Below, one piece after another: positions 49,511 through 59,953 of a stretch of DNA of 64,000 nt (within the stretch, counting starts at the first letter, position 1; each line of letters opens with the position of its first letter). Both the position numbers and the translations under genes were made by a program. The notes beneath the pieces are model-generated. The model made no database searches, was not told the origin of the DNA, and saw only the letters and a program-made list of their open reading frames with translations. Source of the stretch: Nautilus pompilius (taxonomy: Eukaryota; Mollusca; Cephalopoda; Nautilida; Nautilidae); assembly GCA_018389105.1 (NCBI GenBank), contig JACATO010001427.1, positions 158,632 through 222,631 on the forward strand, read 5' to 3'.

Positions 49511-52440
49511 ACTTAAATATGAATCACGATAAAAGGTGAGACTCAGCTTGAAGCATTCAAAAGCAGATATTTCGCATTAACACGCTGTTGTCGATGACTA
49601 TAGAGATAGTGAAGGAATTTCTACTGTTATGCAGAAAGGTAATCGATGAGCGTAATATCTGTTACTTATTCCACCCTTTTGAAACAACAATATATAAAAG
49701 GAATTCCTACAGAATGATATCGTTTCAACAAGTCTTCATAATATACCGTATTTTCTCTGTAAATAAGGTCATCGCATCCAGGAGGTGTAGGGGGGAGACG
49801 AGGCCGTAGTAGAACAAAGAAATAAATGTCGAATTTTTTCCTTCATTCGTCTCGTCAAACAGTTTATGGATCGCTCAGTTAGGAAATATTGGGAAAAGAC
49901 GACAAGAACAACAGGTCTCCACTTTAACGCACACTGCATCTGTTCTGTCGTATCATCTTAGCATCTCTTCTACTGCTGCCCCGTCCGATGTCTCCGTCGT
50001 TCCATCTGTCGCATCCTGCTATATTTCCAACAGTTAAAAAAAAAAAGAGATTTCAAATACCTGTCTCAGAAATAAATACAAATCACGACGACAAGTGGGG
50101 ACTAAGTTAGAAATCTAACTATAAATAACGACATCAAGAGGAGACTCAGTTAGAAACCAAAATATAAACCACGACAAACGGGGACTCAGTTAGAATACTA
50201 AATATAGATAACCACGACTAGTGGTGACTCGGATGGAAAATGAACTATAATTCACGACAAAAAGTTGGGAATCAATTAGAAACTTCATTATAAATACCGA
50301 CGGCAGGTAGAGACTCAGATATAAACCTAAATAAATCACGACAAGTGGATACTACGAAAGAAACTTAATTATAAATCACGACAACAAGTGGAGGTTCAAT
50401 TAGAAATCATAGATATAAATCAGGACAAGGATTGGAGACTCAGGTAGAAACCTAAATATAAATCACGAGGAGTGGAAATTCAGTAATAAACCTAAATATA
50501 AACCACGACGACAAGTGGAGACTCAGATAGCAATCTAGATATAATAAACGATGATGAGTGGAGACTCGATTAGAAACCTAACTATAAATCAAGACGATAA
50601 GTGGGGACTCAGTTAGAAACCTAAATATAGACCACGACAAGCGGGGACTCAGTTAGAATACTAAATATAGACCACGACCACAGGTGGAGAATCAGAGAGA
50701 ATCTTAATCATAAGTCACGACATCAAGAGGAGATTCAGTCACAAACCTAAATATAAATCAAGACGATGAGTGGAGACGCAGATGGAAAAGAAAATATAGA
50801 GCGCAATGCAAGAGCGGAATCAGTTAGTAACCAAAATATAAACCACGAAAAGTGGAGACTCAGTTCTAGATATACACCATGGCAAGTGGAAACTCTGTTA
50901 GAATACTAAATATAAGTAACGGCGTGAAGTGGAGATTCAATACAAATCACGACAACAAGTGGAGGCTCAGGTAGAAACCTAAATATAATTCACGACAAGT
51001 GGAGGCTCAGGTAGAAACCTAAATATAATTCACAACAAGTGGAGGCTCAGGTAGAAACCTAAATATAAATTACGAATACAAGAGGTACTAAATTAGAAAC
51101 CTGGATATAAATCAAGACGACCAGTGGAGACTCAGGTATAAATTTAAATATAAATTCCGACATCAAAGGGGTTGTTAGTTAGAAAACTAAATATAAATCA
51201 CTAACACAAGTAAAAACTCATTTAGAAATCTAAATATAAATCACGAAGAGAAATAGAGATACTGTTAGAACGACAAACATTAATAACGACAACAAGTAGT
51301 TAGAAACTTAAATACAATTCTCGACGAAAAGTGGAGACTCAGATAGAAACCAAAACATAAATCACTACAGAAAATGGACAATCAGAATGAAAGTTAGATA
51401 CAAGTCACTACGGTAAATGGAGACTCTGTTAGAAACGTAAACGTAAATAACGACAACAAATGGAGACTCAGCCAGAAAGTAAAATATAAATGTCGACGAC
51501 AAGTGGAGACTAAGTTAGAAACATAAATATAAATCTCGACGATAAGTGGGGACTCAGTTAGAAACCTAAATATAAATCTCGACGATAAGTGGGGACTCAG
51601 TTAGAAACCTAAATATAAATCTCGACGATAAGTGGGGACTCAGTTAGAAACCTAAATATAAATCTCGACGATAAGTGGGGACTCAGTTAGAAACCTAAAT
51701 ATAAATCTCGACGATAAGTGGGGACTCAGGTAGAAACCTAAATATAAATCTCGACGATAAGTGGGGACTCAGGTAGAAACCTAAATATAAATCTCGACGA
51801 TAAGTGGGGACTCAGGTAGAAACCTAAATATAAATCTCGACGATAAGTGGGGACTCAGGTAGAAACCTAAATATAAATCTCGACGATAAGCGGGGACTCA
51901 GGTAGAAACTTAAATATAAATCTCGACGATAAGTGGGGACTCAGGTAGAAACCTAAATATAAATCTCGACGATAAATGGGGACTCAGGTAGAAACCTAAA
52001 TATAAATCTCGACGATAAGCGGGGACTCAGGTAGAAACTTAAATATAAATCTCCACGATAAGTGGGGACTCAGGTAGAAACCTAAATATAAATCTCGACG
52101 ATAAGTGGCGACTCAGGTAGAAACCTAAATATAAATCTCGACGATAAGTGGGGACTCAGGTAGAAACCTAAATATAAATCTCGACGATAAGTGGGGACTC
52201 AGGTAGAAACCTAAATATAAATCTCGACGATAAGTGGGGACTCAGGTAGAAACCTAAATATAAATCTCGACGATAAGTGGGGACTCAGGTAGAAACCTAA
52301 ATATAAATCTCGACGATAAGTGGGGACTCAGTTAGAAACCTAAATATAAATCTCGACGATAAGTGGGGACTCAGTTAGAAACCTAAATATAAATCTCGAC
52401 GATAAGTGGGGACTCAGTTAGTAACTTAAATATAAAGTAC
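49511..52440 (+). repeat. Left arm: 43-bp minisatellite, about 55-60 units
   Basis: The first degenerate unit begins at 49511 directly after the terminal segment, and a foreign stretch of about 500 bp (49556-50060) follows. From 50060 to 51523 the units are strongly diverged, with changes in length and sequence. From 51524 to about 52430 about 21 units are almost identical, with recurrent alternatives such as CAGTTAG/CAGGTAG and AGTGG/AGCGG. The pattern is that of a core still being homogenised and an old degenerate edge. Confidence 0.95.
49556..50060. other. Unique 0.5-kb insertion inside the left arm
   Basis: Separates one degenerate repeat unit from the rest of the array. It contains no repeat units, no domain-bearing ORF and ends in A11 before the array resumes. 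It has no counterpart in the right arm, so it arrived after the inverted structure formed, or the equivalent piece was lost on the right. Confidence 0.7.
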
Positions 52441-52935
52441 CAGAAGTTGGGACTAGGTTGAGTGAGATAAATATAAATCACGATGTGTATATGTGTGTGT
52501 GTGAGTGTGCTGACCGAGCGACGGGACTTGTCTTCAATGCCTACTATTGTTGTTTATTACCCTGAGGGTATTGTCCGCGCTACGGCGATGCCACGCCTTT
52601 CGTATTAAGCTGTGCTAGATGTAAACTCCGACGATGGAACTAGGTTGTTTCTCTTTGCGACTGAGCTGAAGAAAAAAAAAGATGGCACCTGATCATGGCT
52701 AATCTGTCCGTCAGGGACCTATTAAAGGAAAACTTAGCAGCCAACCTGGGGGGAGAATATTTGTTTTCCCCGGTTCCTGAGCCCGAGTTTTAAACTTTGC
52801 GAAAGGTGCACCGAATACTCTTTCGTTATTCGAAGTTTCATGTATCGTCAAAAATCGAACTACTCTACTATGTCAATCTCAGCTTTACACTGTACTCCTG
52901 ACAACCTCGTTTAAATATATGCTAACGAATACTCC
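52441..52935. other. Unique centre between the two arms
   Basis: About 495 bases without 43-bp units. It includes TATGTGTGTGTGTGAGTGTG near 52490 and a moderately CpG-rich segment, and no recognisable coding sequence. If the arms pair, this would be the loop. Confidence 0.75.
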
Positions 52936-54460
52936 TGATAGCTGAGTCCCCACTCTTGGTCGTGAACTATGTTTAGGTTTATAAATGAATCTCCACTTGT
53001 CGTGTTCTGTATTTCAGTTGCAACTGAGTCTCTAATCGTTGTCGTTATTTATGATTAAGTTTCTACCTGAATCTTCACGTCGTGATTTATATTGACATTT
53101 CCAACAGATTCAACACTTTTGTCATGATTTATAATAAGGTTTCTACCTGAGTCTGCATTTATCGTCGTTGTTTATATTTAGGTTTCTGAGTCTTCACTTG
53201 TCATCGAGATTTATATAGAGGTTTGCAACTGAGTTTCCACTTTTCGTCGTGTATTATAATTAGGTCTTAACTTCCTCTCCTTTTGTTGTCGTTATGTTTA
53301 AGAATCTATCTGATTATCATTTAACGTCGTGATACATATTTAGTATCTAACTGAATCTCCACTTGTCTTCGTCTTTTATATTTAAGTCTATAACTGAATC
53401 TTCAATTATTGCCGTGATATATATTTATGTTTCTAACTGAGTCCCCACTTATCGTCGAGATTTATATTTAGGTTTCTACCTGAGTCCTCACTTATCGTCG
53501 AGATTTATATTTAGGTTTCTACCTGAGTCCTCACTTATCGTCGAGATTTATATTTATGTTTCTAACTGAGTCCCCACTTATCGTCGAAATTTATATTTAG
53601 GTTTCTAACTGAGTCCCCACTTATCGTCGAGATTTATATTTAGCTTTCTACCTGAGTCCCCACTTATCATCGAAATTTATATTTAGGTTTCTACCTGAGC
53701 CCCCACTTATTGTCGAGATTTATATTTAGGTTTCTACCTGAGTCCTCACTTATCGTCGAGATTTATATTTAGGTTTCTAACTGAGTCCTCACTTATCGTC
53801 GAGATTTATATTTAGGTTTCTACCTGAGTCCTCACTTATCGTCGAGATTTATATTTATGTTTCTAACTGAGTCCCCACTTATCGTCGAAATTTATATTTA
53901 GGTTTCTAACTGAGTCCCCACTTATCGTCGAGATTTATATTTAGCTTTCTACCTGAGCCCCCACTTATTGTCGAGATTTATATTTAGCTTTCTAACTGAG
54001 TCCCCACTTATCGTCGAGATTTATATTTAGCTTTCTAACTGAGTCCCCACTTATTGTCGAGATTTATATTTAGCTTTCTAACTGAGTCCTCACTTATCGT
54101 CGAGATTTATATTTAGCTTTCTAACTGAGTCCCCACTTATTGTCGAGATTTATATTTAGCTTTCTACCTGAGCCCCCACTTATTGTCGAGATTTATATTT
54201 AGCTTTCTACCTGAGCCCCCACTTATTGTCGAGATTTATATTTAGCTTTCTAACTGAGTCCTCACTTATCGTCGAGATTTATATTTAGGTTTCTACCTGA
54301 GTCCTCACTTATCGTCGAGATTTATATTTAGGTTTCTACCTGAGTCCTCACTTATCGTCGAGATTTATATTTAGGTTTCTACCTGAGTCCTCACTTATCG
54401 TCGAGATTTATATTTAGCTTTCTACCTGAGTCCCCACTTATCGTCGAGATTTATATTTAG
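52936..54460 (-). repeat. Right arm: inverted 43-bp minisatellite, about 35 units
   Basis: Reverse-complement orientation of the left-arm unit. Units between 52936 and about 53425 are degenerate. From about 53427 to 54460 about 24 units are highly similar, with alternatives GGTTTC/GCTTTC, CTACC/CTAAC and CCCC/CCTC. It joins the right terminal segment directly at 54460. Confidence 0.95.
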
Positions 54461-54570
54461 GTCTCTCTGGAAGTCAGATTTTCCTGTGGTAGATTTGAAA
54501 TTGTCACATTTTGCAATTGTATTCAATTTCCATTCACGCACTTCGAAAACTACATAGCGGTGGTCAGCTC
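54461..54570 (-). repeat. Right terminal unique segment of the inverted element
   Basis: GGAAGTCAG, then TAGATTTGAAATTGTCACAT, then CAATTGTATTCAATTT, then CGAAAACTACATAGCGG. This is the inverted counterpart of 49413-49510 with perhaps 75-80% identity by eye. Confidence 0.85.
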
Positions 54571-56104
54571 GACGCCTTGTCGTGAAGTCTTTATCTAAAG
54601 TTCAGCCGATGAATTCGACTTTACCACGCGAAATTAGAAAAATCTGTAGGCGATCCAAATCTTATGATCATGGTTGTAATAACATTAAAATAATCAATCA
54701 ACCTATTTAAAAGAATTTGAGCCAAAACGAGTGTAGTGGAGTCAACGAAGCACTTAGTATAACAAAACAATGCAATTATAATTTGAGGCGAGGGTTTCTG
54801 AGCTCGCTACCCACCATTCTCCCCCTGTTCCCACGGCTGTGATTCGCCAAAGAAAGTCGACAACAAGCAATAAAGAAGGAATCGAGAAGACAGGTGAAAA
54901 CTGCTATGAAAAGATGGCATTTATTATGTATCTAATCAGTGTGGAAACACACACACACACACACACCCTTTTGTTTATTTTGGAGTGGAATGTATATCTT
55001 AATATATATAATCTAGTTCCGGGTGAATTGTTATGTCTGTAGTGAATTATCTTGTGGGGTATCCCCCCTCTCGGTGAGCAAATTTTCGCTCACTGCTTGG
55101 CCCCCCCCCTTTTTAAAAAGAATTTCTGTTCATGTTAAATTTCACAAATGCAAACACATTTAATCTGAATTAGGGAGAGAATGCACGTGTTGATGAACAA
55201 GAGGCCTTCAACCGAATCTCGGTATTAACCACATCTATGTAGGCATTGATCGAATTCCGGGTTAGCACTTCGGCGTAATGCAGTTTTCTTACTCCCAAAT
55301 TATCCTCTTTTTTTTTGGTCTCCCTTTATCTATTATATATGTATTATTTGCCCCTTTTATTTTATTTCGTTTATATTATTTTCACGTTTCTTCCCACCCA
55401 TCTCTCTCTCTCTTTTTTCTTTTTTTTAAAATGAATTGACCAAGTTTTCAAAACTATGGTTTGGAGGATCCGCTATCGGATGACGATGCTCGGTCTTGCC
55501 GGACAAGAATCCTTTAATTGGGGCCCAGACCGACGATAAAAACAGACAGGCTTCATCGATTTAAGGACGCGTCGATACATCTCCCCTCTTCCGACTCGGT
55601 TTCCTGCGATTCTATTAGAGCCCGCGCGTGTAGCCGCACTCTCTGGATACAGTCAGTTAGAATTTGGCAGGTGCTTTAGGTTGCTGTCCCACCTCTTAAA
55701 ACGCGGCACGAATACCCAGTGTCTCTATATTTAAACGAGAGAAAGAAAAAAAAAGGATTTCCCTTCCTTCGCGTCCGTTTGACTGCATGCTAACGTAAAA
55801 CAAATATATGTGCAATAGTAATTACTGTATAGGAATCGTGCAACAGAGCAAGACTCTGGTTTAGGCTTTCGATATCTGGGTAGGCAGCTTTTAAGCGGTT
55901 GTCATCGTGTCTATCGACAGTTCCACTGATCGCCCGTTTCGTGTGATCCAATGATGTAGTTCTACTATTATATCCTGCCTTTTTTTTTTGTTGTTACCGT
56001 ATATTTACTGAACATGCAAAAGCCACGTTGGGTTGAGAATTACTGAAAAAAAATATTTTTTTTAAGCGATACAGAAGACAGATGCAGAGAGTGCGAGTTA
56101 ACAA
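54571..56104. other. Non-coding DNA, CpG-rich from about 55.45 kb
   Basis: No recognisable gene. Contains (CA)n at about 54949-54965, C runs near 55100 and a CpG-rich block at 55440-55700. A GGGAGGTAACT motif at 56105 marks the junction with the following ORF region. Confidence 0.4.
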
Positions 56105-56125
56105 GGGAGGTAACTTAGAAAAGTC

Positions 56126-56764
56126 GTGATGACACCGCACCGCAAGGTCAGATGCCGCGATCGCCTGGTGCCACCAAGAGAGCCTGTCGTTGGCCCAGCT
56201 GGCGCTCAGATGGAGCGCGCACTTCGGCTGTCTCATTCTTTCCGATCTGGTAGCGCAGACGGCCGGGAGAAGGAGCGGAAGGGCTTCCCAGTCTTCCGGC
56301 ATTGTTCTCACTACCGCGCGCGGTTAGAGACTGAGGTCACACGACATGGTGGTCACGTGACCAAGCATAATCGGCCCAATGCTGACCTATCAGCTGATCA
56401 TGTGACAGGAAAGGTTGGGTCAAACCCTTTCTTAAAACATTTAAACAATGCCCACTCGGCTGATAATTTAACCATGGGAACGGATAGCAATCACCAACTT
56501 CCCTTTCTGGACATCCTGGACCCTAGGAAGGTTGAGCAAACTGTTGCGGAAAGAAGACACGCGCTAAGAACTAACCCAAAGTCTTCTGACGCCAATTTAC
56601 TAGCAGGGGAGTCAGGAAGGCGGCAGAAAAAATCCCGATCAAGAAACTTTCACGGTCTAAGACTGCACAAACACCCATCTCTTTTAAGAAAGGAAGTTTA
56701 TCGGAAAGGCAACAGGGTCAAACGGTTACTGACAGCAGATCTACGAAAGGCTGTTGCTCCATAA
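56126..56764 (+). CDS. Hypothetical 212-codon ORF, unknown function
   Basis: The longest open frame of the window without low complexity. It starts with two ATG codons (56126 and 56129) and ends at TAA 56762-56764. The product is basic and hydrophilic, rich in Arg, Lys and His, with clusters such as GRRQKKSRSR near residue 165. It has no signal peptide, no membrane segment and no domain I recognise. It could be the single exon of a lineage-specific nuclear protein, an exon of a larger gene, or a chance frame in GC-richer DNA. The opposite strand also has a 105-codon frame over its first part. GC at third codon positions falls along the ORF, which does not favour a uniform coding exon. Confidence 0.25.
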   Translation: MMTPHRKVRCRDRLVPPREPVVGPAGAQMERALRLSHSFRSGSADGREKERKGFPVFRHCSHYRARLETEVTRHGGHVTKHNRPNADLSADHVTGKVGSNPFLKHLNNAHSADNLTMGTDSNHQLPFLDILDPRKVEQTVAERRHALRTNPKSSDANLLAGESGRRQKKSRSRNFHGLRLHKHPSLLRKEVYRKGNRVKRLLTADLRKAVAP

Positions 56765-57045
56765 CTTAAGGGCACTTCTAAACCTTTAAACCTAACCCTC
56801 TAAAGTCTTCTGAAACCACTCACGAAAAGATACTGTGATATCGAGAAGCCGGTGAACACAACTTGGCGGCAAAACCACGTCAGCCATGTCAGCTGGTACA
56901 CGTCGCTATTGCCCAAGATAGGGAGTACAATGGCGGGAACAAAGGAACCGATCACCTGGGCAGATCACACGTGATCACGTGACCCGTGTCACCGATCGGA
57001 AATGGCGTGAGTGTGAAGACATGGGCGTGAAACCCATCACGTGAT
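56351..57045. promoter_or_regulatory. Cluster of four CACGTG E-boxes
   Basis: CACGTG occurs at 56354-56359 (inside the 12-base palindrome GGTCACGTGACC), 56968-56973, 56976-56981 (two sites 8 bases apart) and 57038-57043 (inside ATCACGTGAT). Close variants (TCATGTGA at 56398-56405) lie between. CACGTG with flanking GT...AC is the preferred site of MITF/TFE/USF-type bHLH-zip factors. The cluster overlaps and follows the 212-codon ORF. Confidence 0.4.
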
Positions 57046-57514
57046 AGCCTATCCGTAAATATCTCAGTGTTCTTCTCCTCTGTTTTCTAAATATGGGCTT
57101 ACGGGAAGGCGAAATAAATAATTCTTCGCAGACATTAACAGTTTCCTTCAGTCAAACTAGACTCGAATTAAGACTGGCGAAATAACATAAGATAAACGCC
57201 TTTGGGAGAAGAAAAATGTGCAAATTTTCGCATACTGAGCAAAGTCTTTTCGATGATATACTGTTATAATCCGTCATGCATTAAAATTCAACCACTGGAA
57301 CAAACTAATAATAATAGATCCGACAAAGCAATTTTAGACAACATATAAGTATTCCAATTAGCGGAATAAACTTCACAGGTATTTAGCTTCTATTTTGTGT
57401 AAAAGAAAAAAAAACGACGCACGCACAGAGAGAGAGAGAGACTCACAAACGGAAGTAAAAGGAAGGTGCACTGTTTCTTAGAGCTATTACACCCACACAC
57501 ACACACAACACACA
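57046..57514. other. Non-coding DNA before a CT-rich array
   Basis: No gene seen. Ends with (GA)n near 57427-57442 and (CA)n near 57490-57512, which lead into the array. Confidence 0.5.
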
Positions 57515-57593
57515 CCTCTCTCTCTCTCTCTCTCTCTCTCTGTATATACTGTGGTCATATCTCTTCTCTCTCTCTGTATATACTGTGGTCATA

Positions 57594-57626
<33 letters not shown>

Positions 57627-58098
57627 GTATATACTGATGGTCATATCTCTCTCTCTCTCTCTCTCTGTATATACTGTGTGTCTATCTCTCTCTCTCTGTA
57701 TAACTTGGTCATATCTCTCTCTGTATACTGTGATCATATCTCTCTCTGTATACTGACGTCATCTCTCTCTCTTATACTGACGTCATCTCTCAGTATATGG
57801 ACGCCATCTCCTCTCTCTGTATACTGACGTCATATCTCTCTCTGTATACTGTGATCATATCTCTCTCTGTATACTGACGTCATCTCTCTCTCTGTATACT
57901 GACGTCATCTCTCAGTATATGGACGCCATCTCTCTCTCTCTGTATACTGACGTCATATCTCTCTCTGTATACTGGATCATATCTCTCTCTGTATACGACG
58001 TCATCTCTCTCTCTGTATACTGACGTCATCTCTCAGATATGGACGCCACCCTCTCTCTCTCCTCTGCTCTCTCTCTCTCTCTCTCCTCCTCTCTCGCT
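57515..58098 (+). repeat. CT-rich satellite array with TGACGTCA and GTGATCAT units
   Basis: Units combine CT runs with TGTATACTGACGTCAT, TGTATACTGTGATCATAT or AGTATATGGACGCCAT cores. From about 57721 a higher-order repeat of about 122 bp starts at 57721, 57842 and 57965, the last copy partial. The left part (57515-57720) has a GTGGTCAT or GATGGTCAT core instead. The array ends in (CT)n-CGCT and CGCGCGCTC near 58098. Confidence 0.95.
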
Positions 58099-58712
58099 CT
58101 CTCTATCGCGCGCTCTAAACTAGTCCTTTTACTGGCCGTACTGCCGGTCCCGAGATTTTGATAACATCAAAAGGAAAGTGCAACAACCAGATTTTCGCTA
58201 CCGCCGGATGTTTCCGAATCAAGCCAGCAGCAATCATGGTTCGAGATGCTTTCCTGGTATATTAGGCGGCTCCACGAACACATTTCGCGATGTATCGAGA
58301 GTCCCCCTTTTAAAGAATTCTGCGATTTCCAACTGTGCTTTCCACGTGTTTGGAGAACTCTTGCTGGACCTCATGTGTAAGTGAAACTCGCTTTGTGTTT
58401 TTTTTTTTTAGAATTGGTCTGTTGATTTTATACTACCATGGAATTAACTCCTTTTTAAAAAAAATTTTTTTTTTTAAAGAATCACAGTTTTAAAGATGCT
58501 CCAAAGAATCAATTTCTAAAAGGAACTAATTTAAATGTACGAATACGGAAATACGTCAAACTTTGAAGCGAAGTAGCAACACAGCTTCTAAAGTTGAGAT
58601 TTATAAGTATTGATCAATGTATAACTATTCTAACAAATTCTATGATTTCGAGCAATTTGGTCTTTTACTCCCTGGAAACATGAAAGCTAATGATTCTTCC
58701 AGAAATTCCCCT

Positions 58713-58715
<3 letters not shown>
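58099..58715. other. Non-coding DNA, CpG-containing
   Basis: No recognisable gene. A 68-codon plus frame at 58178-58384 has ordinary amino-acid composition but no domain. Poly-T and poly-A tracts lie near 58400-58490. Confidence 0.4.

Positions 58716-58789
<74 letters not shown>
58716..58789 (+). repeat. (CT)n microsatellite
   Basis: About 36 uninterrupted CT units, the purest CT tract in the window, preceded by CGCTCGCT. Confidence 0.98.
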
Positions 58790-58790
<1 letters not shown>

Positions 58791-59736
58791 TTGTTACTCT
58801 AATTCCCTTTTGGGTCTGACATCTAGTATGAATAACTTCGACATTCCTATGAATCGTTTTTGCCACGCACCCAACGCGCGATTCTATAAACGTGTCCGAA
58901 TTGACTTCAATCGTCGGCAAACGCAATTTGATTTCTCGAAAATAATGTTACCATGGCGAGGCCGGTGGAACATCTGATTTCATTAGCTACTCTGTTAGTA
59001 AAAGTAATGGCTTCTCGAATTGGAAGGGATGACAATCCCACTCGGTGGATCCGCTCTGGGGTGTTATTCTCGTTTTCATCTATTAGCTTCCAGTTTCCTC
59101 CCAAATTGTATTCTTTAATTGAATTTGCGAGCCGGCTACTTGTGTGTTTGCTACAATTTGTGGAGGTCAGATTTGCCGGTAAATAAGTAACGTAGAATTT
59201 TCACGTGGTTCCAGTCTCTCGCCGATTACGTTTTAAATTGAAGCCAATATCGAATAAGGGGATGGGTCACCCATTTTGTTGCCTTCCTAAGTGGAAAGGT
59301 CGTGTGCGACGTTCGTGGATCAGAAGACCAGAAGACATTACACTGGGATGGGGGGGCAAAGGGGAGAGAATCAGAGTGAGCCGTTGGTGTATGATTCACT
59401 GGGCTCCTGCTCGGCGAAGGCAACGGTTTAAATCTAAAAAAAAATAACAAACAAACGAACAAACTGCAAATACAAAGGTGTACTGTAGGGCAGGACTGTA
59501 GGGCAGTGACAAGACCTTTGAGAACGTTGAAATATGTCGCTAATCGCGACGGTTCCGTGTCTGTTGCCTTGGACCAAGTTAATTTAGTATCCGCGATATA
59601 ACGCCACACTTTCGCATGATAACGTCGCGAGATATCCCTTTAAATGTGTCAGGTGATACATTTCCTTTGTTTATAGATACACGAATACATGCACGTCTTC
59701 CATATCTGGATGGGAACGACGGCGTGAACTGTGTGC

Positions 59737-59859
59737 ATGCCGGGTAACTCCTCCCCCTTCCGGGAGAACGTCATGTACAGCGAGAATTTCGTGTTTCCCT
59801 GCCGAAAGAGTTCGACTTCGCTAGACTTTTCACCTCATCTTATGGTGCAGAAAATCTAA
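59737..59859 (+). CDS. Candidate 40-codon micro-ORF
   Basis: ATG at 59737 to TAA at 59857-59859. Begins MPGNSSPFRENVMYSENFVF with mostly G/C-ending codons, which resembles genuine coding sequence more than the AT-rich surroundings. There is a TGA in frame 12 bases upstream, and the base at -3 is T, a poor Kozak context. ORFs this short are common by chance. It could be the first coding exon of a gene, but I see no clear splice donor. Confidence 0.12.
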   Translation: MPGNSSPFRENVMYSENFVFPCRKSSTSLDFSPHLMVQKI

Positions 59860-59945
59860 TACTGACATCTTCTCTTAGACTTCCCATTGCCTCAACCCCC
59901 CCACTCATTTATTCTTTTCCGATACCCTAGGCAGTGATGAGTCTG

Positions 59946-59953
59946 TATAAAAG
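59946..59953 (+). promoter_or_regulatory. TATA box candidate
   Basis: TATAAAAG in moderately GC-rich DNA, where chance TATA motifs are rarer than in the left half of the window. A start site would be expected near 59975-59980. No downstream exon is established. Confidence 0.2.

Larger units (their letters stand above)
49413..54570. mobile_element. Foldback-like inverted-repeat element with 43-bp tandem arrays
   Basis: Two arms of the same 43-bp tandem repeat face each other around a unique centre of about 495 bp. The left arm reads AAATATAAATCTCGACGATA then AGTGGGGACTCAG; the right arm is its reverse complement. Each arm is joined at its outer side to a related unique segment of about 100 bp (49413-49510 and 54461-54570, inverted). 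The junction is the same on both sides: GACTTCC...CTTAAATAT on the left, ATATTTAG...GGAAGTCAG on the right. The arrangement matches foldback transposons, whose long terminal repeats contain tandem arrays. A palindromic rearrangement of a minisatellite could look alike. No transposase and no target duplication were seen. Confidence 0.6.

Noticed and set aside
51524-54460. CRISPR-like array of 43-bp repeats
   Set aside because: The units are contiguous with no spacers, and the DNA is animal nuclear; it is a minisatellite.
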